From NCBI RefSeq assembly GCF_014839805.1, contig NC_051141.1, forward strand, positions 18,670,777 through 18,734,776: 64,000 bases of DNA, given 5' to 3'. The stretch's first letter is position 1, and each line of letters starts with the position of its first letter. This document shows, piece by piece, positions 38,281-49,343 of the stretch. The notes under the pieces are model-generated. The model worked only from the letters and a program-made list of their open reading frames with translations. It ran no database searches and was not told the origin of the DNA. The DNA is from Manduca sexta (lineage: Eukaryota; Arthropoda; Insecta; Lepidoptera; Sphingidae). Both the position numbers and the translations under genes were made by a program.

Positions 38281-38365
38281 CTTCGCTGCACTGGCTCACG
38301 AAAAGCAATACCAGGAATATATTTGTTAGTGATTTAAACCTCACAACAACACGAATGCGATCCAT
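38281..38365 (-). CDS. Exon 1 (signal peptide exon) of an unrecognised secreted/membrane protein gene
   Basis: Read on the minus strand, an ATG at 38365 opens a frame of 28 codons plus one base, ending at a strong donor (G|GTGAGT, donor bases 38280-38275). The product begins MDRIRVVVRF, followed by a hydrophobic core IFLVLLFV (residues 16-23) and then SQCSE. This is a classic signal peptide: basic n-region, hydrophobic h-region, and a likely cleavage around residues 26-29. The leftover base (phase 1) joins exactly to the exon at 21661-21912, which starts with two bases, giving a GCA alanine codon and no stop. No better upstream ATG is evident. The 5' UTR should lie between 38366 and about 38460. 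The gene diverges from the BLOS2-like gene that starts 1.4 kb away. Phase agreement and the signal peptide make the exon convincing. The family is unknown. Confidence 0.8.
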
Positions 38366-39743
38366 TTTTTGTCACGATACAAAAATAATTAATGGGCGAT
38401 TATTTCCCAATTGCCACAAACGAACGTCATTTAGTTAGGTGACGGACGAAACAAGTGATAATTTTAAGTTTTTCCACGCTGGTAGCTGACTTGCCTCTGG
38501 TAAAAAATATTTATATTTTATATTGGCAATCCCATTGAAACTGTCACTGTCAAAGATTTACTGATATATTCTCTGAGATACCTACAGGTGTCAAAAAAAA
38601 TAGTGTCAAGCGGAGGTCTAGAGATAGAGCACCTTGGGGTATCCGAATCACCCCCATGTATGTTCCGCGATTTTTATAGTTTTCGAGCTATGAATATTTT
38701 CTGAATTTTTTGAGGATTTTCGATCTGAACAATTAAAAGTTTATTTTTAAAAAGTAGAAGACTTCTTCGTGTTTTTTTTGTTGCAACAAAACTTTCATTA
38801 GTTGTACTTTTTTGCTAAAAACAATTTGTTTCGTAACTTTAATGAAAGTTATGAAAATATTGGTATAAAGTGACAACTTACGTTCTATGAATTATGACTT
38901 AATTTTTTTACTTTTAACTAACCCAAAATTACTGCAAGAAAGCTATGAGTTAAACATTTGGCATATTCTTGTCTTTAAAGTTCAATTGATTTTGCATGAC
39001 TTTTTCTTGCGGTTGAAAACTCGGGTTGTAAACGTGAGTGCAACTCCATTACCTGCAATTGCAATGCAAGTGCAATTACAATGGGCCGAAAATGAAAAAT
39101 AAAATTTTCATTTCATTATTTAATTATATTTGAACTTATTGGTCATTATGAACCGTATAAGAAATCGACTTAATAATATCATCTAAAGTGATTGGCGAAT
39201 TTTGGTATACTGCGTATGCGTTGGCTATCGTGGCGGCGCGGTGCCTTTGACGCATTTTAAATTACGGCTTTGGATATTACTCCCTTGAGCCGTTCTTTAG
39301 ACTATGAAGAACAATGACGTTTCTAAAGACACGAACATCCATGTAAACTATTTGAACTTAAATGGCAACCGAAACGTTACTGTTATAACTTATTTATTCA
39401 CTTGAACGACAATACAATCAGTATTTTTGATACTCAATTACATGATAATATTTGAAAAGTCAGGACAAGAATAGGGGATTCTAAAAAAAAAGTATAGTGA
39501 GTTTTATGCCACATCTCAGACCATATTTTCGGGAGTTGGTAACACTGGTACTGATAGCACTTAGCAAAGTCAAATAAACTAGGCTACATAATACAGACTG
39601 CAATTTGCAATTTCGTTTTTTCCCTGTGGATGTTGGATCGTCATCATTTTTTGCCGGGATCTTGAAATCTGCTGAATCAATTATCGCCGCGAGTGCAGAC
39701 GGATTTATTGAATTATTTGCTGTGAATATTTATACCGTGCTAT
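38366..39743. promoter_or_regulatory. Divergent promoter region between the secreted-protein gene and the BLOS2-like gene
   Basis: The 1378 bases between the two start codons must contain both 5' UTRs and probably both core promoters. On the BLOS2-like side, TGGTAACACTGG at 39538-39549 resembles the insect housekeeping-promoter Motif 1 core (consensus known as YGGTCACACTR). No TATA box lies at a suitable distance from either ATG. About 39310-39440 is a truncated transposon-like repeat shared with 31430-31545. The open frame at 38887-39102 has no coding character beyond its length. Transcription start sites cannot be fixed from sequence alone. Confidence 0.45.
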
Positions 39744-39792
39744 ATGTCTGAAGACGAAGTTGAAAAGTGGACCAGAGAGGGACGATGCAAAG
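39744..39792 (+). CDS. Exon 1 (coding part) of a BLOC-1 subunit 2-like gene
   Basis: The ATG at 39744 opens 16 codons (MSEDEVEKWTREGRCK) plus one base, ending at a consensus donor AAAG|GTAAGT (39793-39798). The acidic, hydrophilic N-terminus is typical of small cytosolic proteins. The phase-1 end joins the exon at 46107, which starts with two bases, to make a GAT aspartate codon with the frame staying open. The 5' UTR probably covers roughly 39600-39743, a stretch of higher GC (GCCGCGAGTGCAGACGG). An exon this short would be weak alone; the matching phase and the good donor support it. Confidence 0.65.
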
Positions 39793-40762
39793 GTAAGTTT
39801 GTATACAAAATAAAAACATTATCAAAATCTTGATGTTCTACGTACCTCTAACGATTGTTATTTGTTGGAGGAAGCTGGTAAAGAAAGCTAATAATGACAT
39901 TCTGCAGTTTTACATCAGTTTATTGTGCTTTATTAAATTATTTTTCTAGCAATTTTGGTTATATACAAACTTTGGTAGGTACAGACTACATGGATGCCTT
40001 TTTATACATTTTATGTGATTTATTGTGACTAAACAATGACTAAACTTTAAAAATATTCTAGAAGTGTTTTTTCCTGCATAATTCAAGTTTGATTTTTAAC
40101 ATGACTGACTATTGAGTGTAGTATATTGTATTAAATGTAACATAGACAAGCATGAAACCTAAATCTTATTAAACAGCCAGCCACTCCATAGCAAAAGAAC
40201 TCAATTTCTCAAAACAAGCAATTCTATGAAGTATTTCAGAAAGTTTATGGTGGTAGATATCTTAATCAATTGAAAAGAAATTATTTGTTATCTATCAATA
40301 TAATCAAAGATTTTGATTTGGATTAGGTGGAAAAAACTAAACTTATAGAAAATTGATAAAAATATTACTGTACCCACTGAATGTGGACGTGGGAATAAGT
40401 GAGTCATACTATAGAAAGTATAGCACTGATAAGAGTGGATAAAAAGAGGTTTTATTAGATTCTAATCATAAAAGCTCATATCAGTAGAAATTTATCTTTG
40501 TGTAACTTTAAAACACGAATATTGTTATTTGTGAAATATTCAATTCCTGAATATTGACGGTTGCAAGGCTAATTGAATTAAGCAATTTTTTTAGACAATG
40601 TTTCATACATATTCAAAATCAGCACTTTATTCTATGTTTTTTTAACATAGTTAAATTTTTTCGAAAGAATAAGTTTGCTTGAGTCGATTAGCCTTTCAAG
40701 CGTCAATATGTTTCTATTGGTGTTTATAGATTAGTCAACCTGGAATACAAAGATTTTTTATG

Positions 40763-41860
40763 AAAGCGGCATTTCCTTCAAAATGTATGAAGAATGTGTT
40801 TTGAAATTTCAGACCTTAAAAGTATTCAAACCTTTAAGGGTCCCATAGTTGTTTCAAAGATCCACCTTCTATAAATTTGTAAATTATAAATAGTATACAT
40901 TGTTTTGTTGAAAAAATTGCTGCCGCTGGTTTATTCTAACAATTATTTTTTCAACAAAAATATGTTTTTACTGTCCAATCTTAGTTATTAGCCTTTGCAG
41001 TTTAATAACTGTTAACCTGTCCCGAAGCAAGGTTTTTGGTAGATATTCTACTGTTATGGTCAGCATCTTCGAAGTAAAGTAATAATTGTATGTAAATGAC
41101 GTCCTGGTACTGTTACACTACCCAACACAAGTGGAAAGTTTTAAACTGAGTTGATAAAGGATCATGGGTCCTCAAAAGCACACAGCTTTGAGATGAAGAA
41201 GTCATTTGAATCAGTTAAGAGAGTGTCAGTTCAATTATAATTACGGTTACAAATTCCAATAAAATGTTTACACCTCATGTGAAGTTAAAATTGAAAAAGC
41301 CACATAAGAAATATCTTTTTGTTCTTATTTCCAGCATATATTTACCAATGAAAAGTAATTAAAATTGTAGTGGTATGAATGTTATGGGTGTTCCACCAGA
41401 TCAAAACAAAAAAACAAGAACAAACATCAATTAAATATTGTAGTCTGGCCAAAGGAAACATTCACCACGGAGTATAGTTGACAGATTTTTTAAGTTTATG
41501 AAATCTATTTGCAATTTTGAGCTGGTAATAATCGACTTTTTATGTAACTCATTATTAGTAGTGAGGAATTAAATTTGAAGTCACCTAATGGCCAGGTGTA
41601 AAAAAAAATGTGCAGTAAAAATAATGAAAATTTAGTTATATCAAAAATATTTCGCCCCTAAAAATCGTTCCATTCTACCCCTAGATTTTTTTATGTTTAG
41701 TGAAGTTGGACCCCTTGGGTTTGATATGTACCACACTGCTAAATCTCTGTTAAGAGTTTCACTAGATGGCGCTGTCTGACATTTGCGCGCAATTTTAGTT
41801 TGCACCTCGCCTTCGTTTTATTTTGAACACATATAGACACACACACATTCGATAGAGTTT
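40763..41860. repeat. Tandem duplication, copy 1 (1098 bp)
   Basis: First copy of a direct duplication lying in intron 1 of the BLOS2-like gene. It begins AAAGCGGCATTTCC and ends ATTCGATAGAGTTT. A ten-base filler (ACTTGAAGTT, 41861-41870) separates it from copy 2. Reading both copies through, I found no substitutions, only eight homopolymer-length differences. Confidence 0.95.
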
Positions 41861-41870
41861 ACTTGAAGTT

Positions 41871-42965
41871 AAAGCGGCATTTCCTTCAAAATGTATGAAG
41901 AATGTGTTTTGAAATTTCAGACCTTAAAAGTATTCAAACCTTTAAGGGTCCCATAGTTGTTTCAAAGATCCACCTTCTATAAATTTGTAAATTATAAATA
42001 GTATACATTGTTTTGTTGAAAAAATTGCTGCCGCTGGTTTATTCTAACAATTATTTTTTCAACAAAATATGTTTTTACTGTCCAATCTTAGTTATTAGCC
42101 TTTGCAGTTTAATAACTGTTAACCTGTCCCGAAGCAAGGTTTTTGGTAGATATTCTACTGTTATGGTCAGCATCTTCGAAGTAAAGTAATAATTGTATGT
42201 AAATGACGTCCTGGTACTGTTACACTACCCAACACAAGTGGAAAGTTTTTAAACTGAGTTGATAAAGGATCATGGGTCCTCAAAAGCACACAGCTTTGAG
42301 ATGAAGAAGTCATTTGAATCAGTTAAGAGAGTGTCAGTTCAATTATAATTACGGTTACAAATTCCAATAAAATGTTTACACCTCATGTGAAGTTAAAATT
42401 GAAAAAGCCACATAAGAAATATCTTTTGTTCTTATTTCCAGCATATATTTACCAATGAAAAGTAATTAAAATTGTAGTGGTATGAATGTTATGGGTGTTC
42501 CACCAGATCAAAACAAAAACAAGAACAAACATCAATTAAATATTGTAGTCTGGCCAAAGGAAACATTCACCACGGAGTATAGTTGACAGATTTTTTAAGT
42601 TTATGAAATCTATTTGCAATTTTGAGCTGGTAATAATCGACTTTTTATGTAACTCATTATTAGTAGTGAGGAATTAAATTTGAAGTCACCTAATGGCCAG
42701 GGTGTAAAAAAAAAATGTGCAGTAAAAATAATGAAAATTTAGTTATATCAAAATATTTCGCCCCTAAAAATCGTTCCATTCTACCCCTAGATTTTTTATG
42801 TTTAGTGAAGTTGGACCCCTTGGGTTTGATATGTACCACACTGCTAAATCTCTGTTAAGAGTTTCACTAGATGGCGCTGTCTGACATTTGCGCGCAATTT
42901 TAGTTTGCACCTCGCCTTCGTTTTATTTTGAACACATATAGACACACACACATTCGATAGAGTTT
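41871..42965. repeat. Tandem duplication, copy 2 (1095 bp)
   Basis: Second direct copy. The net effect of the eight homopolymer indels is minus three bases, which accounts exactly for 1095 versus 1098. Differences include A5/A4, T4/T5, T5/T4, A7/A5, G2/G3, A9/A10 and T7/T6 runs. Both copies carry CACTAGATGGCGCTGT near their 3' end. Confidence 0.95.
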
Positions 42966-43229
42966 TTCACTAAAGTAAAACTTTACAAAAGTCGATTGAA
43001 AACAGTTTAGAAGTGATACAAATTACGTGAAAGAGTGTGTTATATGCTGCATTGTATATTAATTGGTAAGTCTTGTAACCATTAATAATACGCGCAATAG
43101 TTACCAATTGAGAATTTTTTGCCCTGGACCCGAAGCTCATGCAAATCTTAAAGCATTACCTACTTGTTCTCGAAGTTGGGGTGTGTATGTATTCACCTTA
43201 GTCTATTAAATGTGCGAGAAGTGAGAGTA

Positions 43230-43620
43230 TCTCGACGCAGGAACAGGCACTGACCTGACAGTACCTATAGGAGATGGGCTGGACTAGACGGCACCACGCA
43301 GGGCGGCTGCGGACGAGGACTTGAACACTTCCGCCGGAGGAAGCCCACAGCCGTCCCTAATGCGCCGAAAAAAGCCACAGCAAAGTTTTAGTTGGTGTGC
43401 CGTGCGTTGTATATAGAGTTAGGGCCTCGGTCCGGCGGTCGCCTGAAGGTCAACGTCAAATAGGGGCGGCTTAACGCCGGGTCGTAAGGCATGGTGACCC
43501 AAACATAACCTCTCAGTCGTCCCCCACGATGACTAGGCGGTAAGGTACTTTTTCAGGGAAATCAAAAAAAGATCTGACCGTACAGGTTCCGATACTCGCT
43601 ATAGAAGTGGGCGTTCCATA
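43230..43620. mobile_element. GC-rich retroelement-like segment
   Basis: A strongly GC-rich island (GGCGGCTGCGGACGAGGACT, CGGTCCGGCGGTCGCCTGAA, CAGTCGTCCCCCACGATGAC) in AT-rich intron. The style resembles 5' or 3' regions of lepidopteran LINEs, and a similar island is at 47920-48200 (TCCCGGGGACCAGAAACGG). No open frame of useful length; identity not established. Confidence 0.35.
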
Positions 43621-44954
43621 TCTTAGTTTTTAATCGACTTCATAAAAGGGGAGAAGGTTCTCAATTGGACTGTATTTTTTTTTCAAATACCGGGATCAGT
43701 ACAATAGCGGCTTTCGTGATTGAAAACTGACTTTGATAACTATCTGAAGACGAATAACGCGAGACCACAGAATAGACACACTGCTATTTCTACAATAAAC
43801 GATCCGAATCGCTCTTTTCGATCTATCTCCCAAATGGACCAATCAGAACAAAGTTTTTTGTGACATGCTCACAAATGAGTTATTTTCGTCAGCTCATTCC
43901 TGGAATCGTATAAAAGATTAACATAAGGATCGTTTATTGAAAATGGCTGATAGTGAGCTAAGCTAATAAGGGCTTGAAAACTTCGTTTCTACTCTATTAA
44001 ATATCTCGAAACTCATTTGTAGCCAGTCCTACGCCTGGACTTAAATATAAAGAAAAGGACTCTAATATAAAAAAAATATATAATAAATAGCTATAAACAA
44101 CAGTCATAAATATTAGTTGGAACATGAATATCAGCTAAAGGGACCTAGAATGATAGATTATGATAGAATATGTAGACTTAAATATATCGGGTTCCAGCAA
44201 CCGCCTTTGATAATTATATCACATAACGACCCACCTCTACTCGCTAATGACCCATATAAGTGTAAAAACATTAACTATTTGCTCCAATTACACACTTATC
44301 TTAACATATCCCATTAAAATAAAGATACAGGTAACAAAACTCTTTGGTAACAAACAAACACTGCAAGTTAAATAAAAGCTTGTAAAAAAGAAAAATGTTC
44401 TAGAATCTAATAAAGCACATTTAGTGGAACTAAACAAGTTGTAAACATTTTATTAATTAGCGAGGATAATTACAAAGTAAAATAAAAAAAGTCTTGTGAG
44501 AAGTTTAGCCACACTGTGTTGTAGATCTCTGAGTACAAAATCAATGAGTAAATGTCATTTCCATTAAAATAAATATTAAACACCCTCAATTGAGGTGCTA
44601 TCTAATAGAGACCACAATTGGTTAAGCCTCTCCTGAGAAAAATAAAAAATGGCAAAAAGTTTACGAAGTATAAAAAAATCTAAAACAATTATGTGAATCT
44701 TAGAATTATTTTGCAGGATGTTTCACCAACTTCAAATTATTTTTTTAATGGAGGCACTACAGTCTGTCTCGCTGTATTGTCGATCTCAGTAGTGGTAAAA
44801 AAGTATTGGTTTGCTAATGTCCTTATACCCCCATAATACCAATAGGTCTATTGGTGAATTTAAGAGACAAGTTTAGGTTTTCCTTTCCTAACAGAATTTC
44901 CGTTAACGCGGCCAATCTCAACGGAGATCAGCCAAGTACGCAGGATATATTATA

Positions 44955-45260
44955 GTGCATAAGTGTGTACGCAGCACACAAGCGCAATTTCTGTTCCTTT
45001 TCTCTCATAGTCCGGTGAGACGGCAATCCGACACGACTGGAGAGAGATCAGGCGCAGAACCTGCAGCTTTACATGCTTACCGAAGCAAGAGGGTATCACA
45101 CGGCGGCCTTCCTAATTCCCGAGCTGCGACTGAGTTCATTTTTAATATAAAAAAATTTGGTCACATATTTTTGCCCGACCCGGGATTCATACCCGGGACC
45201 TCAGCGCGGTTGTCGTACTCGTATCGTGTACAATTATAACTACGCCAACGAGGAAGTCAA
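44955..45260 (-). mobile_element. SINE/LINE-tail composite, minus strand, with family C-like head
   Basis: The complement of 45150-45260 gives CTCGTTGGCGTAGTTATAAT, GAGGTCCCGGGTATGAATCC and CGGGTCGGGCAAA, a family C-type head. The rest (44955-45150) is a GC-rich segment (complement CGGGAATTAGGAAGGCCGCC) resembling a LINE 3' region. The plus-strand frame at 44955-45239 is incidental. Confidence 0.6.
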
Positions 45261-46106
45261 GTTTAGTCATAAGTTTAACTTTATCGACCTTTCTGGGTGG
45301 ATAAAGTTAAATTTGTCCCAATTAGTCTATCATAATATTAATAATAAACCAGGGAGCTAGTAGAGCTAGAGCTGGAAATCTGTAAGCACTTTATCAAATA
45401 TATTACTAGGAATTTCACGGGCTTAGTGTTTAGACTGACGTTTTATTGACGGATAATTTGTAGTATTTCAATTTACTTTGAATTGTAAGTTTGGTATAAT
45501 TTCGATTTAATTTCTTTTGCTACTTATGACACGAATTTACAATCTAATTTCTTAATATGATAAATTACTATTAGTAGAGTTATTAGTTGTTAGTGGAGCT
45601 CATGGGTTACCATATTCTCGTCAAATATGTTCTCCCCGTGTAATAAAAACCTTGTCATCGCCACATGTTCAAAGATTTGTTTTTGTTATTTTCTTTATGG
45701 TGACTAAACAATTAGATCATAAGAATAGTAATTTCATTGAAAGGATTTTTCATTTACATAACATCAATTTTATGTCACCAAAAAATCCAACATGTTTTCT
45801 CAATGGGATGTGTTTGGAAAAATGACTGTTTTCGATAAAAAGAAAACAGGTATTAAGTGGTATTCATTGTGTATATTTGCCTGACATCTATTCCTGGGGC
45901 ATGTTATGTTTTAACCATGCGGAATAAATTACACAGTGGTGGCAGCCTTCAAAATGAAATCACTTACTTTTTTTACATAGACAAATCCATTTACGGCCGA
46001 ACTGCATTTTCTGACGGATTTACCGGCCTAAATCGTTATACCGAATAAAATCCGCGCACTCTCTCACTTCGAAAAATATCCCTGAAATATTTTTGTTTTG
46101 TATCAG

Positions 46107-46237
46107 ATTTGCACATGTCTCCGAGTTGCTCCAGTTTCGAGGTGCTGGACCCTCATGACCCGGTGATCAGCCGGCTCGCCACGCAGCTGTTTAAGAAGAC
46201 CAATGATTACCTGCAGGGCGAGATGGCTGCTGGCCAG
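46107..46237 (+). CDS. Exon 2 of a BLOC-1 subunit 2-like (BLOS2) gene
   Basis: The exon is bounded by an acceptor (TTTTGTATCAG before 46107) and a donor (CCAG|GTAGGT). It has two leading bases and 43 codons, ending in phase 0. It is clearly GC-richer than its AT-rich surroundings and has codon-like third-position bias. Joined to exon 1 it gives residues 17-60. Residues 39-58 (RLATQLFKKTNDYLQGEMAA) resemble the start of the BLOC1S2 domain, in which a Phe-x-Lys, Tyr-Leu-x-Gly-Glu-hydrophobic pattern opens the first helix. BLOS2 is a small coiled-coil subunit of the BLOC-1 and BORC complexes, which act in lysosome-related organelle biogenesis and lysosome positioning. The remaining helices must be in exons beyond 64000. 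The assignment rests on about 20 residues recalled as a family pattern. Another BLOC/BORC-type coiled-coil protein is the main alternative. Confidence 0.6.
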
Positions 46238-46885
46238 GTAGGTGATGCTCTAGTAGATTTACATATTGCGTAGCTCTTTCAGTTCATTTAAGCCCCTTTA
46301 TACACCGAAAGGCATAGACCGATCTCTTGATCATCTTGGCTCCAAAATAAATTGTAGTCAATAGAAAAAAAAATATGAAAGGAATCAGTCAGCCACGGCT
46401 TCGCCTTTCATGTACAGGATAACAGTAAGATTCCCTGTGTAGATAACTTTGTTTTTTTGAAACGTATCACAATTTTAAAAACAAAAATGAAAGTACACTA
46501 TCAAATAAGTTGACTAAAGTGCTTTTATAATTAAGTACCGTTTGTGCAGTCATGCGGGAACTTTACCTTGATTCATTTTTAAAGTTAAAAGCACTTTTAA
46601 ACAGCTTTTAGTAATAATATAACATGCATATTTGTTTAATTAAAATTAAGTGATGTATTTTTAAGTTTAAAATACTCTTTTTTCGGTCTATCGTTTATAT
46701 ATCTTTTAACTTGCTGAATAAACTCTAACTACGGTTGAGAATGTACCGGCGTGGACCAGTGGCGAAAAGTGTTTTTTTTCGAGGGGGAACCCAATATAAC
46801 ATATAGGTAGTGATATGCATGATCGCTGTTTGCAGGTCGTTCTAATGATAATTAGATTACACACAAATTCCACATAACGAGCGTT

Positions 46886-47754
46886 TACTGCGAAAACGCG
46901 CTAAACTAAATTTTTAACAAAAATGACTTAAGCACATATGCTTGTTTTCAATTGTCATAGCAATTCTTATATTTTTTAGCTTAAATCGGCTAAGTACTAC
47001 GCTCAATATTATTCGAGATATGATATAGTAAAAACAGTTAAGTACAATATATTGCTTTATACTTAATTGCTAAAATATCATAATAAATAAATAAATAAAT
47101 AAGCCTTTATTTCTACTACTTACATACATTTCATAGGACATAATATAATTTACATTACTTATGACACCTTCACGTAGTAGTCGTCCCCTCGGCGTAGGCC
47201 TCCCCCAACGACTTCCACAGCTTCCTATCTCTTGCTTTCGTCATTCAGTCTGGTCCTAAATAAAATATCATAAACGACGTTATAAATCATTTCCACAGGA
47301 AATGTTGCATTTAAAAAAAATGTTCATAACCTCTTTTTCCTTTTAAAAGGGCGAACAATTTTTTTTATACATCTTCAGGCAATAAAATCTGAAAGAATTT
47401 ATTGACTGAAAATCATGTTTAGTAGAATTCTGATTATATCGATATAATTTTTTTATAGCCCATTTTTAATATATAAATCGTTTTAACATTAACAATCGCA
47501 CATAAAGCGCATTTTAGCAATATATCTAGATGTAAAAGCGACTAACTGTCTGACCTTATTCATAAATTTCCTAATTTTTACATTTCTATCACATATTGAG
47601 TAATATGTCATAAAAAAAAATATTTATTATATAACCCAACTGTGACTACTAAAGTTATTGAGGCCTTCCATAATTATAGCATTATTATTAGGTTAAAAGT
47701 TTTAAAACTTAATAACTCATTTAACTTTATTGCATTTAGTAGGTTTTCGCAGTG
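46886..47754. mobile_element. TIR element nested in the hAT MITE
   Basis: Left end TACTGCGAAAACGCGCTAAA; right end complement CACTGCGAAAACCTACTAAA. No transposase frame, and no clear target duplication. Confidence 0.55.
47084..47260 (-). mobile_element. 5'-truncated RTE-type LINE tail with 13 bp target duplication
   Basis: TAAAATATCATAA occurs at 47071-47083 and 47261-47273 on either side of a 177 bp insert. On the minus strand the insert contains GGGGGAGGCCTACGCCGAGG, which reads as the C-terminal LGEAYAEG motif of lepidopteran endonuclease/reverse transcriptases. It ends AATAAAGGCTTATTTATTTA with a TTTA repeat tail. Confidence 0.85.
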
Positions 47755-47919
47755 AACACTTGATAAAGGGAAGCCAGCGAGAATCCGGTTGTATAAACCC
47801 TTCACCACTGGTGAGGAGTTACTGGTCTGTCAGCGAGTGTATCACGAATTTTATAGATTTTTAATCAAATCTTGAATTGAGGGGGTATTGGGAACAGCTT
47901 TTTTTTCTCTGGGAATATC

Positions 47920-48200
47920 GCTACCATCGCCTGGAGGGGGGGTCGGCCACGTTGGTTTCATCGGTCTTACGGCCCAATGTCGACATTCGGGAGTATAGCA
48001 TCACCCGAACGAACATGGGACCGAGTCCCTAACCCCTAACCGCAGGGGTCTTCTTCGGCGCATATGGGATTATCCCGGGGACCAGAAACGGTCTGCACAA
48101 ACATTAACAAGGGGGATTCTATCCTTTCTTACTCATTAGCAAGGGCGCCGGGGACGAATCCCGGAATACAGACTGGTTTCGTGTGCAGACAGATTGTCAC
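47920..48200. mobile_element. GC-rich retroelement-like segment interrupted by a SINE
   Basis: CCTGGAGGGGGGGTCGGCCA to GGGCGCCGGGGACGAATCCC is markedly GC-rich against its surroundings. A family A SINE has inserted at 48215. No convincing open frame. Confidence 0.35.
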
Positions 48201-48214
48201 GGAACAGACTGTGA

Positions 48215-48526
48215 TGATAGCCTAGTTGGGTGTGGAACGGACTGCCAAGATGAATGTCCGCAGGTTTAAATCCCAAGGGCACACACCTCTGACTTTTCTA
48301 AAATCATGTGCTTATTCTCTGTGAATTTATCGTTCGCTTTAACAGTGAAGGAAAACATCGTGAGGAAACCTGCACATCTGAGAAGTTCTCTATAGGAATT
48401 TCGAAGGTGTGTGAAGTCTACTAATCCGCACTAGGCCAGCGTGGTGGTGTAAGGCCTAATCCCTCTCAGTAGTGGAGGAGTGCTCAGCAGTGGGCAAGTA
48501 TACAGGGCTGATATTATTATTATTAT
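48215..48526 (+). mobile_element. SINE family A with 9 bp target duplication
   Basis: Full-length head, body and TATTATTATT tail. It is flanked by AGACTGTGA at 48206-48214 and 48527-48535, and inserted into the GC-rich retroelement-like segment at 47920-48200. Confidence 0.88.
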
Positions 48527-49093
48527 AGACTGTGAGGAAACTTGTTCATCCTAGGTCGGCCCTGGTCTCGTATCCTGAGTTGTACTATGGTCATGTCTCG
48601 CGGTATCTCTAGGGATTGAGGGTTTTAATTGCCTGTATGGCGAGGAAAGAATTTCTATAAAAAGTAATCCCGATACAGATGCGGCCGCGCACCGTGTGAG
48701 GATGCATAGTCGATGGGTACTCCTATGTTCAGTAAAACTGCGGCATACAAAACTGATAAGTATTTATCGAGGATTCTGGCCAGGATTACTGCCATTACTT
48801 GGAGACCCAAAGAAAAACACGGCAATGTCGACTTCACGTTTTAATTGCGAGGGAGTGGGAAAAGATGCGTTATTGACAACGTCAAACCTGTGTTGCCAGA
48901 GGGCACAATCACAAAAACGAAATTCTAAAATTTCGTAACATCGGACTTTAGGAACATGTTGATCCATTAATCGATATAATTTGAAATTCAGGGTCTTATA
49001 CATTTTATGTATACATAAATACTTATCGAAAACTTTCTAATAATTTTGCTAATCTACTTACATTACACGTAGCATTAAGTTTTTCTTAATACC

Positions 49094-49256
49094 AGTGCCG
49101 AAAGGTCGAATTTTCCGAAAGAGGCCCCGACCAGCATATAGGTACTAGTATGCATGAATGCTGTCTGCAAATCGTTCCGACGGTAATTGAATGTTACATT
49201 AATTCGACATAAAGGGAAACCGACAGGAATCGGATTATACCGTCCCTTCGCCACTG
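49094..49256. mobile_element. hAT-type MITE, 163 bp
   Basis: Left CAGTGCCGAAAGG, right complement CAGTGGCGAAGGG. Target duplication CTTAATAC (49086-49093) and CATTATAC (49257-49264), six of eight matching. The interior motifs TATGCATGAATGCTGTCTGC and GGAATCGGATTATACCG recur in the other copies. Confidence 0.8.
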
Positions 49257-49343
49257 CATTATACAGTCGTAAAATAACATAACAGGCACAAAATGATATT
49301 TGGGAACAAACAGATTAATTAGGAACTCTACAGTTATAATTAA

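Larger units (their letters stand above)
39793..46106 (+). other. Intron 1 (6.3 kb) of the BLOS2-like gene
   Basis: It runs from donor GTAAGT at 39793 to the acceptor ending at 46106. It contains the 1.1 kb tandem duplication (40763-42965), a GC-rich retroelement-like segment (about 43230-43620), and a minus-strand SINE (about 44955-45260). Stretches 39800-40760, 43630-44950 and 45260-46100 are AT-rich and show no feature I can name apart from a short CGACTTCAnAAAAGG repeat near 43631. Confidence 0.6.
46757..47810. mobile_element. hAT-type MITE carrying nested insertions
   Basis: The left part (CAGTGGCGAAAAG, 46757-46885) and right part (AGAATCCGGTTGTATAAACC, ACCACTG, 47755-47810) together match the 163 bp hAT MITE at 49094. 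They are separated by an 869 bp TIR element (46886-47754), which itself holds an LINE tail. The outer target duplication is weak: GCGTGGAC versus GTGAGGAG. Confidence 0.65.

Noticed and set aside
38887..39102. 71-codon plus-strand frame between the two genes
   Set aside because: AT-driven composition, no domain, and no splice connection to either gene.
42880..43065. Possible 5' UTR exon ending at a GGTAAGTCTTG donor
   Set aside because: Most of its start lies in the tandem duplication, and the BLOS2-like exons already splice across it in matching phase. No independent evidence.
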